Shown: positions 25,121 through 33,715 of the stretch, piece by piece
Position numbering within the stretch: the stretch's first letter is position 1
How the letters are laid out: each line of letters opens with the position of its first letter
Assembly (NCBI GenBank): GCA_029243485.1
Contig: JAQWRY010000028.1
Location: 62,001 to 126,000 of the forward strand
Reading direction: 5' to 3'
From: Candidatus Binatia bacterium
GTDB taxonomy: Bacteria; Desulfobacterota; Binatia; UBA12015
Length of the DNA stretch: 64,000 nt
The notes under the pieces: model-generated
The model's database searches: none
The model's input: only the letters and a program-made list of their open reading frames with translations
Told to the model about the DNA's origin: nothing
Position numbers and translations under genes: made by a program

Positions 25121-25765
25121 TCAGAGATTCTGGCTGAGCCACCCGACGAGATCTCGCAGGCTCTCCGCGGAGATCTCGTGCCCCATCTCGTACTCCTTGT
25201 AGGTCAGGGGTACGCCGCGTGCCTCGAGCTTCTGCTTCGTGTCGCGTGCGCGGCTGACCGCGATCACCTCATCCTTCGTCCCGTGTTGCACCCACGTGGG
25301 GAGCTTCGATCCGTCGGCCTTCAGGGAGTCGTTCAGGTCGTCCGGCAGCCATGTTGAGAGCGCGGCGAGTGCCTTGAAGCGGTCGGGATCCTTCAGCGCG
25401 AGTGCGAACGCGATCAGCCCGCCCTGGCTGAATCCGAGGAGCGCGATGCGCTTCTCGTCGACGGGATACTTCGCGAGTGCCGCGTCGACGAACGTCTGAG
25501 CGGCGTCGATGCCGGTTGCGACATCCTGCTCGGTCGGGGGTTGCACGAGCGTAAGGGGAAACCAGGCGTAGCCCATGAGTCGGCCCTGGGGATCGAGGGG
25601 CACCTCGAGCGGGGCTTGTGGTGCGATCACGAGCGCTTCCCCGCCGAGGAGGTGGGGGGCGAGCCCGAGGAGATCGTGCGCATTCGCGCCGTAGCCGTGC
25701 ATGACGAGGATCGTCGGGTGCGGCCCGTCCCCGGCCGGTTGGTGAAGAGTGTGCAAGAGATTCAT
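25121..25765 (-). CDS. Phospholipase/carboxylesterase family alpha/beta hydrolase
   Basis: 214 residues, the standard length for the YpfH/EstB carboxylesterase family. ILVMHGYGANAHDL supplies the oxyanion hole, LLGFSQGGLIAF the nucleophile Ser (around residue 112), and the Asp and His are in GTKDEVIAV and YEMGHEIS. No signal peptide, so cytoplasmic. The ATG at 25765 is two bases beyond the stop of the acyl-CoA dehydrogenase; an alternative ATG at 25774 would overlap that stop. It is the last gene of a leftward three-gene unit with the two acyl-CoA dehydrogenases. Confidence 0.9.
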   Translation of the reverse strand: MNLLHTLHQPAGDGPHPTILVMHGYGANAHDLLGLAPHLLGGEALVIAPQAPLEVPLDPQGRLMGYAWFPLTLVQPPTEQDVATGIDAAQTFVDAALAKYPVDEKRIALLGFSQGGLIAFALALKDPDRFKALAALSTWLPDDLNDSLKADGSKLPTWVQHGTKDEVIAVSRARDTKQKLEARGVPLTYKEYEMGHEISAESLRDLVGWLSQNL

Positions 25766-25767
25766 GG

Positions 25768-26904
25768 TCACCATCCGGAGAGCGCGGCGATGCGCTCTCG
25801 GTGAAAGGCCGGACTTCCGAAGAGAGCTTCGTTCGCCTTGGCGCGTTTGAACCAGAAGTGCATGTCGTGCTCCCAGGTAAAGCCGATGCCTCCGTGCATC
25901 TGCACAGCCTTGTTCGTCGCGCGGGCGTACACCTCCGCCAATCGGGCTTTCGCCATCGATGCGGCGCGCGACGCCTCCTTGTTGTTGTTCTGTTGCGCGT
26001 GCGCGGCATACCAAAGCAGCGATCGCGATGGCTCGATCTCGGCGAAGCAGTCCGCGGCCATGTGTTTCACGGCCTGGAAGCTGCCGATCGGCCGCCCGAA
26101 TTGCTCGCGAATCTTCGCGAAGTCGACCGCCATCTCGAGGGCTCGTTCCGCGCCTCCTTGGCATTCCGCGGCGATCGCCACGGAACCGACGTCGAGCATC
26201 CGTTGGAGGGGCTTCCAGGTGGCGCCCTCTCGGCCTATCCTTTGGTCCCGCTCGACGACGACGTCATCGAACTTGATCTCGAACAAGCGACGGGTCGTGT
26301 CGAAGCCCGCAAGTGGTGTGACGGAGAGGCCGACGGCGTCGCTCGGGATGGCGAAGAGGCTGACGCCCTCGGGGCCGAGCCCCGCGGAGGTTCGCGCTGC
26401 GACGAGGTAAACGTCGGCAACATGCGCATCGAGAACGAAGAGCTTCGATCCGGAGAGGCGAAATCGATCGCGGGCGCGTCGAGCGCGCAGTGCGGTGCCG
26501 GCGGGGTCGAGTCGATCGCTCTCCTCGAGCCACGCGACCGTCGCTAGAACCTCGCCACACGCGAGTCGGGGAAGCCAGTAGCGTTTCTGCGAGGCCGAGC
26601 CGGCGAACGATAGCAGGCTCGTTGCGAGGACCGCGGACGACAGGAACGGGCAGGGCGCGAGGAAGCGTCCGAGTTCCGTCAGTAGGACGGCGGCGTCCAG
26701 CATTCCAAGTCCCAGGCCTCCGTTCGCTTTGGGGACCAGGATTCCCGTCCAGCCCTGCTTCGTCATTTTCGCGTTCAGATCGGTGGACTGGCCGACCGGG
26801 TCGTCGCCGAGCCTCCGCACGAGTGCCGGCGGCGACTCCTTTGCCAGAAACGCACGAGCACTCTGGGCGAGCAGAGCCTGATCGCCATTCAAGCCGAAAT
26901 CCAT
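25768..26904 (-). CDS. Acyl-CoA dehydrogenase (subunit-like, second of a pair)
   Basis: 378 residues with the helical N-terminal domain (MDFGLNGDQALLAQSARAFL), a beta domain in the middle and the C-terminal helical domain ending MHGGIGFTWEHDMHFWFKRA, which contacts FAD and substrate. The active-site YEGT-type sequence is not present. It follows another acyl-CoA dehydrogenase by 7 bp. Adjacent, unequal pairs such as this form alpha2beta2 heterotetramers in actinobacterial steroid side-chain degradation (ChsE-type), and a similar heteromeric enzyme is likely here (inference). Role: FAD-dependent alpha,beta-dehydrogenation of an acyl-CoA with electrons passed to ETF. Confidence 0.9.
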   Translation of the reverse strand: MDFGLNGDQALLAQSARAFLAKESPPALVRRLGDDPVGQSTDLNAKMTKQGWTGILVPKANGGLGLGMLDAAVLLTELGRFLAPCPFLSSAVLATSLLSFAGSASQKRYWLPRLACGEVLATVAWLEESDRLDPAGTALRARRARDRFRLSGSKLFVLDAHVADVYLVAARTSAGLGPEGVSLFAIPSDAVGLSVTPLAGFDTTRRLFEIKFDDVVVERDQRIGREGATWKPLQRMLDVGSVAIAAECQGGAERALEMAVDFAKIREQFGRPIGSFQAVKHMAADCFAEIEPSRSLLWYAAHAQQNNNKEASRAASMAKARLAEVYARATNKAVQMHGGIGFTWEHDMHFWFKRAKANEALFGSPAFHRERIAALSGW

Positions 26905-26911
26905 GAGGGGG

Positions 26912-28108
26912 TTAGTTCCCGCGGGGAAGCCCGAGCACGCGCTCGGCGATGATGTTTTTCTGAATCTGGGAAGTGCCGCCGCCGATGATCATGCCGAGTG
27001 TGAACATCCAGTCGCGCGGCCACAGGCCGCGGTCCTCGGCGTGGGGCGAACGGCCGACGAGTGGCCCGTAGTCGCCCAGAAGTTCGAGAGCGACGCTGCA
27101 AATCTCGTGGTTCAACTCCGTTGTCACGAGCTTGTTGATGGAGGCTCCGGCACCGGGGGGTCGGCCGTGGACTTCGTCGGAGAGTTGCTTCCAGGAGTGG
27201 TACTTCATCATGTCGACCCGGATCTGGAGATCAGCGAGCTTCTGGCGGAGCAGCGCATCGCGCGAGACCTTCCCGCCGTTGTCGTTGCGCCGCGCGGCGA
27301 GGCGCAACAGGTCGGCCATGAGTTGTTGGGTGCGCGCCGGATTCGCGAGCATGTTTCGCTCGTGAGAGAGCGTGGTGTTCGCAACCGCCCACCCGCCGTG
27401 CAGTTCACCGACGAGGTTTTCCTTCGGGATCCGCACGTCGGTGAAGAAGACCTCGTTGAACCCCGATTGTCCGGTCATCTGCACCAAGGGGCGGACTTCG
27501 ATCCCCGGGGTGCTCATGTCGATTAGGAGGTATGAAATGCCCTTGTGTTTCGGTGCGTCGGGGTTCGTTCGGACGAGACAGAACATCCAGTCCGCGAAGT
27601 GTGCGGTCGTCGTCCAGATCTTCTGGCCGTTCACCACGAAGAAGTCGCCGTCGATCTCCGCTTTGGTGCGGAGCGATGCGAGGTCAGAGCCGGACCCGGG
27701 CTCGGAATAGCCCTGGCACCAGATCTCTTCGGCCGTGAGGATCTTGGGAAGGAAGCGCTTTCGTTGCGAGTCCGTGCCGCACCGGATCAGCGTGGGGCCG
27801 AGCATGTGGAGCCCGAGTTGTCCGATCAAGCCCGGTGCTCGGTGGGCTACCATCTCTTGGGCAAGGATCGTGTGACGAACGGCGCTCGCGTTTTTGCCGC
27901 CGAAGTCCTCGGGCCAGTCGATGGCCACGTAGCCGGCCTCCTGAACCGTTCGTTGCCACTTCTTCGCCGCCGCGATTTGTTGTGGGCCCTCGAAGTTCAG
28001 GTCTTCGCCGCCATCGATCTCTTCGTGGCGTCTGGGGAGGTGTTTGCGTAGCCACGTGCGCACGCCGCGCCGAAACTTCTCATCCTCCTTGCTGAATGTG
28101 AGATCCAC
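26912..28108 (-). CDS. Acyl-CoA dehydrogenase (first of a pair)
   Basis: 398 residues. Carries WCQGYSEPGSGSDLASLRTKA, the beta-domain motif that binds FAD and the thioester, and ends IIGGGTSQIQKNIIAERVLG, where many family members have YEGTSEIQ. The Glu of that motif is replaced by Gly, as in the large subunits of heteromeric enzymes in which the base lies elsewhere. Upstream is a 150-bp gap and the divergent beta-helix gene, so this is the first gene of the unit with the second dehydrogenase and the carboxylesterase. Probably active on a bulky acyl-CoA rather than on simple fatty acids (inference from the pair architecture). Confidence 0.92.
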   Translation of the reverse strand: MDLTFSKEDEKFRRGVRTWLRKHLPRRHEEIDGGEDLNFEGPQQIAAAKKWQRTVQEAGYVAIDWPEDFGGKNASAVRHTILAQEMVAHRAPGLIGQLGLHMLGPTLIRCGTDSQRKRFLPKILTAEEIWCQGYSEPGSGSDLASLRTKAEIDGDFFVVNGQKIWTTTAHFADWMFCLVRTNPDAPKHKGISYLLIDMSTPGIEVRPLVQMTGQSGFNEVFFTDVRIPKENLVGELHGGWAVANTTLSHERNMLANPARTQQLMADLLRLAARRNDNGGKVSRDALLRQKLADLQIRVDMMKYHSWKQLSDEVHGRPPGAGASINKLVTTELNHEICSVALELLGDYGPLVGRSPHAEDRGLWPRDWMFTLGMIIGGGTSQIQKNIIAERVLGLPRGN

Positions 28109-28269
28109 ACCTGCGGGTATCGCCGGGAACGTGTCGTCGGGTCAAGCCGCGGGCGGGTTCGGCGGCGTCCGATACCTCAAGTGACGCCCGGAGGTCGCCG
28201 AACCATCCTTCGAAGGGATGGGCCCGCGAGGGGCGCGTCCCGTTCGCGCAGTTCGGGGTGGAGGGGACT

Positions 28270-29226
28270 ATGCAGTTTGCGACGGCGTCCGGGTTATTGG
28301 TCGGAATACTCAGCACGGTTCTCGCCGTGGCATCGGCGGATGCGAAGAACTGCGGTGGGGACGTTGCATGCGAATGCGGCGACACGCTGCGCGGTGTCGC
28401 GGTCCTGACCGGCGATCTCCGCAGCTGCGCCGACGACGGCCTGCGGCTGAAGAACGACGCTCTTCTCGACTGCGCGGGGCATGAGCTCTCGGGGAGTCGC
28501 AACGGAGAAGGCGTCCTTCTCGATGGGGCTGTCGGAGCGACCGTCCTCAACTGTCGAATCGCCGGCTTCAAGACGGGCGTCCGGATCCGCGGAGGAAGAG
28601 ACAACCTCGTCTCAGGGAACGAAATTACGGGCAATCGTCGTTACGGCGTCGAACTCGCCAAGGCGACGACCGGGAACCAGCTGCAATCGAATCGCATCGT
28701 CGGCAGCGGGGACGAAGGCGTTCACATCGGTTCCAACGCGCACGGTACGGTCGTCGTCGGAAACGAGATTGAGGACAGCAAGCGCGAGAACCTCTATGTT
28801 CTCTCCGCCGACGGGGGCGTTTTCACGGCGAACTTCCTTAGTGGAAGCGGTGATGCGGCGATCTACGTGAAGCACTCCTCCGGCAACGTGTTTGCTGCGA
28901 ACGAGGTGCGCGGGCACATCGTGCACGTACGCGGCCACTCGATCGCGAATCGATTCGAGGACACGCACATGCAGGGGGGCCGCTTCGTGTTCGAGGCGTA
29001 CAAGGACAAACATCCCGCCGGCGTGAAGGGTTGGACGCGCCCGGCCGACAACGAAGTCGTCGGTGGCGCCGTACTCGATACGAAGACGTGCTTTCAGTTC
29101 AAAGGCGCCTCGGACAACCAGGCGTCGGGTGTCGCCGAGAACGGCTGCAGGGCCAAGAAGCAGAGCAAGAAAGGCGGGCAGAAGGCCAAGCGAAACGCGG
29201 TCTCGCTCGTCGAGTCGCCTACTTGA
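28270..29226 (+). CDS. Secreted parallel beta-helix repeat protein
   Basis: 318 residues from the ATG at 28270; GGAGGGG immediately upstream decides for it over a GTG at 28258. A signal peptide (MQFATASGLLVGILSTVLAV) is followed by a short Cys-rich stretch (CGGDVACECG) and then repeated units of about 22 residues such as NLVSGNEITGNRRYGVEL and NQLQSNRIVGSGDEGVHI, the pattern of right-handed beta-helix (PbH1/NosD-like) repeats. The C-terminal tail is Lys-rich (KKQSKKGGQKAKR). Such proteins bind or cleave polysaccharides or serve as surface adhesins; no catalytic motif was recognised. Convergent with the zinc-ribbon gene, stops overlapping. Confidence 0.8.
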   Translation: MQFATASGLLVGILSTVLAVASADAKNCGGDVACECGDTLRGVAVLTGDLRSCADDGLRLKNDALLDCAGHELSGSRNGEGVLLDGAVGATVLNCRIAGFKTGVRIRGGRDNLVSGNEITGNRRYGVELAKATTGNQLQSNRIVGSGDEGVHIGSNAHGTVVVGNEIEDSKRENLYVLSADGGVFTANFLSGSGDAAIYVKHSSGNVFAANEVRGHIVHVRGHSIANRFEDTHMQGGRFVFEAYKDKHPAGVKGWTRPADNEVVGGAVLDTKTCFQFKGASDNQASGVAENGCRAKKQSKKGGQKAKRNAVSLVESPT

Positions 29227-29650
29227 TGCTCCTGATGCGGCGTCGCCGCCGGGCGATCTCCACAGCGCGGTCGTAGCGCGGATCGGTTGTGGTTTCCTCG
29301 CCCTCGTGGGCCGCCTGGGGATGGAGCACCCGGGCCCCCTCGCTCCCGCGGGCCGCCCGAGCGCAGCCGGGGCAGAGATGGAACGCGAAGACGCGCCCTT
29401 CGGCCCCGGGGACCCGCACCTGAGCGGCGGGAGGCTCCACGCCGCACCACTCGCAGCGACCGGACCGGTGGGCCGCGCGGCGCGCGAGGGACAGAAGGTC
29501 TTCCGGGGAGAGCAGATGGTCCTCGTACCGGCCCGAGCAGGTCGCACAAAGCCAGACCCGACGGTCGGATCGTTCTCCGAGGTGGGTGACGCGGGCGATC
29601 TGTTCCTTCGCGCAGAGGTCACAATCCCGCATCACCGGCTCGTATAGCAT
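29219..29650 (-). CDS. Small protein with four CxxC motifs (double zinc-ribbon-like), function unknown
   Basis: 143 residues from the ATG at 29650 (an ATG at 29632 is also possible). Four Cys pairs are visible: CDLC near the N-terminus, CATC, CEWC and CPGC, spaced like two four-Cys zinc-binding knuckles. The C-terminal tail is highly basic (RRRRRIRSIK), which suggests RNA or DNA binding (inference). No specific family was recognised. It starts 70 bp from the divergent FAD-linked dehydrogenase. Confidence 0.65.
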   Translation of the reverse strand: MLYEPVMRDCDLCAKEQIARVTHLGERSDRRVWLCATCSGRYEDHLLSPEDLLSLARRAAHRSGRCEWCGVEPPAAQVRVPGAEGRVFAFHLCPGCARAARGSEGARVLHPQAAHEGEETTTDPRYDRAVEIARRRRRIRSIK

Positions 29651-29721
29651 GCCACGCCGCGGCAGCTCGACCCGGGGTCGGATCCCTTGACGTCGGTCGG
29701 ACGGACCGAAACGGTGGAGGT

Positions 29722-31146
29722 ATGGACGACCCCGCGTTGGATGACGCGCTTGCCAGAATCCGGAACCTGGTCGGAGCGCGCGGCTGGATCGAAGATACGG
29801 CCGAGATGGAGCCGCACCTCGTCGAGTGGCGCAACAGGTGGCGAGGTCGGGCCCGTGCCGTCGTGCGACCGGGCTCGACGGAGGAGGTCGCCGAGGTGGT
29901 TCGGATCGCCGCGGAGGTCGGGATCCCGATCGTCCCGCAGGCCGGCAACACGTCGCTTTGTGGTGGATCGGTCCCGGACGAGGACGGTCGCGCGATCGTT
30001 CTCTCGGTCTCGCGACTCGCCCGCGTGCGGGAGATCGATGCGCTCGACTACACGATGACCGTCGAGGCGGGATGCGTTCTCGCCGACGTGCAACGAGCCG
30101 CCGCCGCCGCGGATCGGTTGTTCCCCCTGAGCCTCGCCGCGGAAGGGACGTGTGAGATCGGTGGGAATCTGTCGACGAATGCAGGCGGTGTGCACGTTCT
30201 TCGGTATGGCAATGCACGCCAACTCGTCCTCGGACTCGAGGTGGTCTTGCCCGATGGGCGGGTATGGGATGGACTGCGTCGGCTGCGGAAGGACAATACC
30301 GGCTACGCGCTGCGAGAGCTGTTCCTCGGAGCGGAGGGCACGCTGGGAATCATCACCGCGGCCGTGCTGAAGTTGTTTCCGCGCCCGCGCGCGCGGTGGG
30401 TCGCGTTGGCAGCGGTCCGCGATGTCTCAGCCGCTCTCGAGCTCCTTTCGCGGACCCGAGCGGCGACTGGCGACACCGTCTCCAGCTTTGAGCTGATTCC
30501 CCGCATCGCGCTCGACTACGTCTTGCGCCACATCCCCGGAACGACCGATCCCCTTCGCGAACGGCATGAGCGGTACGTCCTCGTGGAACTCGACTCGCCG
30601 GTCGAGGGCGACGGAGATCTCGCGGCTCGCGGCGAGAGTCTGTTCGAGAAGGCTGTGGCCGACGGCCTCGTACTCGATGCCGCCGTGGCCGAGAGCGACG
30701 CGCAGATCGACGCGTTGTGGAAACTGCGTGAGAGCATCTCCGAGGCGCAGAAGGGGGAGGGCGCGAGCGTAAAGCACGATGTCGCCGTGCCTGTCAGTCG
30801 CGTTCCGGAGTTCCTCGATGAGGCGACCCGAAAGGTGGAGGCCGAGTGGCCGGGGGTGCGCGTGGTCGCGTTCGGCCATCTCGGCGATGGCAATATCCAC
30901 TTCAACCTGAGCGTTCCCGAGGGCGGCGCCGACGAGCCGTTTCTGGATCATTGGAGCGCGTTTAGTCGGATCGTGCACGACGTGGTCACGTCGATGAACG
31001 GTAGCATCGCCGCGGAGCACGGCATCGGCCGGCTCAAGCGAGACGACCTCGCGCACTACAAGAGCGCCACCGAGATGGATCTCATGCGTGCGCTGAAGCG
31101 CACCTTGGATCCCAAGGGCATCATGAATCCCGGTCGTGTGGTCTAG
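29722..31146 (+). CDS. FAD-linked oxidase: D-2-hydroxyacid dehydrogenase (GlcD/D2HGDH-like)
   Basis: 474 residues. N-terminal PCMH-type FAD domain with PQAGNTSLCGGSVP and EGTCEIGGNLSTNAGG (residues about 72-85 and 138-153). The C-terminal domain contains GHLGDGNIHFN and EHGIGRLKR, whose His residues bind the catalytic metal in D-lactate and D-2-hydroxyglutarate dehydrogenases. It oxidises a D-2-hydroxy acid to the 2-oxo acid, passing electrons to ETF or a quinone. No iron-sulfur partner (GlcF) is adjacent, which favours the D2HGDH-type enzyme. The stop codon is followed by a run of 11 C residues. Confidence 0.92.
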   Translation: MDDPALDDALARIRNLVGARGWIEDTAEMEPHLVEWRNRWRGRARAVVRPGSTEEVAEVVRIAAEVGIPIVPQAGNTSLCGGSVPDEDGRAIVLSVSRLARVREIDALDYTMTVEAGCVLADVQRAAAAADRLFPLSLAAEGTCEIGGNLSTNAGGVHVLRYGNARQLVLGLEVVLPDGRVWDGLRRLRKDNTGYALRELFLGAEGTLGIITAAVLKLFPRPRARWVALAAVRDVSAALELLSRTRAATGDTVSSFELIPRIALDYVLRHIPGTTDPLRERHERYVLVELDSPVEGDGDLAARGESLFEKAVADGLVLDAAVAESDAQIDALWKLRESISEAQKGEGASVKHDVAVPVSRVPEFLDEATRKVEAEWPGVRVVAFGHLGDGNIHFNLSVPEGGADEPFLDHWSAFSRIVHDVVTSMNGSIAAEHGIGRLKRDDLAHYKSATEMDLMRALKRTLDPKGIMNPGRVV

Positions 31147-31198
31147 GCCCCCCCCCCCGGCCTTGCCGATCGTCCCGTCCGACGATAGCGAATTGGGC

Positions 31199-31996
31199 AT
31201 GAGCGAAGTCTCTCCAGCCGTCCGCTACGAGGTCAGCGAGGCGGGCGTCGCGACCCTGACCCTCGATCGTCCGGATAAGCGCAATGCGATGATGCCCCCG
31301 GATTGGGGCGCGCTGGAGGACGGACTGGACGAGGCCGCCGCGGATGATGCGGTCAAGGTGATCGTCGTCACGGGGGCCGGAGGGACGTTTTGCTCCGGCG
31401 GTGACCTGAAGACGATGGGGGAGCGTCTCGAGCAGTCGCCGGTGAAGCGGTCGACGGAACTCCATCGGCTCGTGCGCTCGACCCAGCGGTTTCGTGAGAC
31501 GCTGAAGCCCGTGATCGGTGCCGTGAACGGGCCTGCGATCGGTGCGGGGTGCGTGCTGGCGCTCGCTTGCGATGTCAGGCTCGCTGCGGCCAGCGCCAGC
31601 TTCTCCGTCCCTTTCCTTCGGATCGGCATGCAGCCGGACTTTGGCGGTGCGTATTTTCTGCCCCGCATCCTGGGGACGGCGAAGACCTTCGAGCTTCTCT
31701 GGATGCAGGATTCGCTATCGGCCGCGCAGGCCGAGGAACTCGGGGTAGTGAATCGCGTCTTCCCAGACGACGAGTTCGTAGGTGGTGTTCGCGCCTTCGC
31801 CGAGCGCGTGGCGCGCAACCCGCCCGGGGCTCTCGCGATGTCGAAGCTCACCGTCTATCACGGTGCCGAACAGTCGCTGCGCGAGTTGCTCGACCTGGAG
31901 GCACTCGCGCAGACGGTTCTCTCGAAATCCGATGACGCCCGGGAGGGCGTCCAAGCTTTCGTCGAAAAGCGCCGACCGCGCTTCCGCGGCGCGTGA
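31199..31996 (+). CDS. Enoyl-CoA hydratase/isomerase (crotonase) family protein
   Basis: 265 residues from the ATG at 31199; the frame is open further upstream but crosses the C-run and lacks homology. Crotonase fold with the oxyanion-hole motif FCSGGDLKTMG (around residue 63) and GPAIGAGCVLALACDVRLA (around 110). In the second catalytic region FLRIGMQPDFGGAYFLPRI, the position of Glu144 of rat hydratase is occupied by Met/Gln, while an Asp lies where Glu164 would be, so classical hydratase chemistry is uncertain; isomerase or another crotonase reaction is possible. Follows the dehydrogenase gene in the same direction. Confidence 0.9.
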   Translation: MSEVSPAVRYEVSEAGVATLTLDRPDKRNAMMPPDWGALEDGLDEAAADDAVKVIVVTGAGGTFCSGGDLKTMGERLEQSPVKRSTELHRLVRSTQRFRETLKPVIGAVNGPAIGAGCVLALACDVRLAAASASFSVPFLRIGMQPDFGGAYFLPRILGTAKTFELLWMQDSLSAAQAEELGVVNRVFPDDEFVGGVRAFAERVARNPPGALAMSKLTVYHGAEQSLRELLDLEALAQTVLSKSDDAREGVQAFVEKRRPRFRGA

Positions 31997-32023
31997 GCGG
32001 GACGTCCCCGCGGGAGGTGTGAG

Positions 32024-32395
32024 GTGGCAGGAAAGATCATCGCGGCCGGTGCGGCGTTCGCCGGCATTGGCGTCGCGCTCGGAGCGTTCGGAGCGCACGG
32101 GCTGAAGGACCGGCTCACGCCGGATCTGCTCGAGATCTATCAAACCGCGGTGCAGTACCAGTTCTACCATTCCTTCGGACTGATCCTGCTGGGTCTGTTC
32201 GTCGCGCAGCGCGGCGAGGTTTCCGGAGCCGGTGCGGCCGCGTGGGCGTTCTCGATAGGCATCCTGCTGTTCTCGGGAAGTCTGTACGTTCTCGCGCTCA
32301 CGGGAGCGAAGTGGCTCGGCGCGATCACTCCACTCGGTGGCCTCGCCTTCCTCGTCGGGTGGGGGCTCTTCGTCTGGGCCGCGATCAAGAGCTAG
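32024..32395 (+). CDS. DUF423 small integral membrane protein
   Basis: 123 residues from a GTG at 32024 with GGGAGG upstream. Four transmembrane helices; the N-terminal GVALGAFGAHGLKDRL and QYQFYHSFGLILLG are the YwdK/DUF423 signatures. Function unknown in the family. Close behind the enoyl-CoA hydratase gene on the same strand and the last intact gene before a decayed porin. Confidence 0.92.
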   Translation: MAGKIIAAGAAFAGIGVALGAFGAHGLKDRLTPDLLEIYQTAVQYQFYHSFGLILLGLFVAQRGEVSGAGAAAWAFSIGILLFSGSLYVLALTGAKWLGAITPLGGLAFLVGWGLFVWAAIKS

Positions 32396-32545
32396 CCGAG
32401 AAGTGCCCTCGTCGAACCGCGGTTCGATTTTGGACGTCGGCGAGCACTGCTGGCGTAATGTAGCGGATGTGTCTGTCACATACGCTGTCTACTCCTGCAT
32501 GGGATATGCAGCTGAGGCGGTGCGGTTAAAGAAGGTCGATTGTGA

Positions 32546-33591
32546 AGGCCCACCCACGACTACAATTTCGTTGGAAACCGCTTCAAGCTCGGGGTCGGGC
32601 TCACCACCGACCACGTCGACGTGGTCGCGCAGTTTCAGCACAGCCTTCTGGGTAGCCTGCCGCAGGGCGCGCCGGGCCCCGGCGGCACGTACTACAAGAA
32701 GACGCCGCAGACTTTCCAGTACTCGCCCCTCCTTCGAAATGCCTGAGCGCGTGTCCGCGGCTCGGGCTCCTTCGAGGGCTACTCGATCATGGGTGGTCGA
32801 ATGCCATACAGCGACGGGAACCAGGCGAAGATTACCGATCCGGCGCTCCGGTTTCTGGTGAACAAGCGCATCAAGGAGCGGCTGCTCGGCACATTCGACT
32901 ACACGATGGTTGGTCGGAGTTTCGACGGCGGCAAAATCCAGGTGACCGCTCCAGCGCTCACGCTCACGGGGCCAAACTCGGAGTGGCTTCCTCGGTCGAC
33001 CGGGCGGCTCTTCTGGTTTCTGTAAAGCGACCAGCGGGACATCGTCGTTCTTGACAACCGCCCGACAGCAGAGCGCGAGGCGGGTCTCGGGCTCGCGATC
33101 AACGTGCATACCCTCGGGACGAACATCGTCCACACTGAGGAGCTCGGACCCGGACGGGCATCACGCGGGGCTCAGGTGATTCGAACCCGACTGATGGCAA
33201 GCACACTACGTTCTTTCAGATGCTCCCAACCGCGCGCATCTACGCGCAGACTCCATTCTACAACATGATGAACAACCAGGACGTGTTCGTTCAGACTTTC
33301 CTCAAGCCCGCCGACAGCGTCTCGATGCAGATCGCCGGGCATTGGCTCCGGGTGAACGATAGCGCCGACTTCGCCTACTTCGGCGGCGGTGCGACCAGCG
33401 ACACGTTCTTCGGTTTCGGAGGCGTCGCGGCGAAGGGTGCAACAGAGCTGGCGTACCTCGCTGACGTTTCGGTGACATGGCAGTCAACCCGAAACGTGAA
33501 ATTCTATGGGTACTACGGCCACGGGTTCGGGCAGGGCATCGTGAACGCGAACTTCATAACGAGCGACCTGAACTACGCTACGGGGAGATGA
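32546..33591 (+). pseudogene. Decayed outer-membrane porin (alginate-export/Alginate_exp family)
   Basis: Beta-barrel sequence survives in pieces. 32546-32743 reads YNFVGNRFKLGVGLTT to FQYSPLLRNA and ends at TGA (32744-32746). The same frame then gives PYSDGNQAKITDPAL, RIKERLLGTFDYTMVGRSFDG and a TAA at 33023-33025, then IVVLDNRPTAEREAGLGLAI and TNIVHTEELGPG. After a deletion and a frame change, 33160-33591 gives NPTDGKHTTFFQMLPTARIY, MNNQDVFVQTFLKP and a barrel-like end. The order and wording match the AlgE-like export family (VGRSFDGA, LDNR, HGTFFQ.LPTPR). The N-terminus with the signal peptide and about 100 central residues are gone. Two stops and at least one frameshift show that it is dead. 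32,396-32,545 holds nothing recognisable. Confidence 0.75.
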
Positions 33592-33715
33592 CCCTGGCCT
33601 TCTGAAACGGGGGCGGTGATCCGCCCAGCCCGGATTTGGTCGGAGTGCCACGGATCCTGCCACGGCACCCGAATCCCGTAGGCAGGACCCGCTCCGTGGT
33701 GGTAGAACTCGGCAG

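Noticed and set aside
32744-33025. Selenocysteine readthrough in the porin remnant (TGA at 32744)
   Set aside because: The same gene has a TAA and a frame change further on, and outer-membrane barrels have no redox Cys at this point, so decay explains it.
33170-33190. T-loop-like GGGTTCGAATC on the minus strand suggesting a tRNA end
   Set aside because: No matching T-stem, anticodon arm or acceptor stem; the bases encode the porin remnant GDSNPTDGK on the plus strand.
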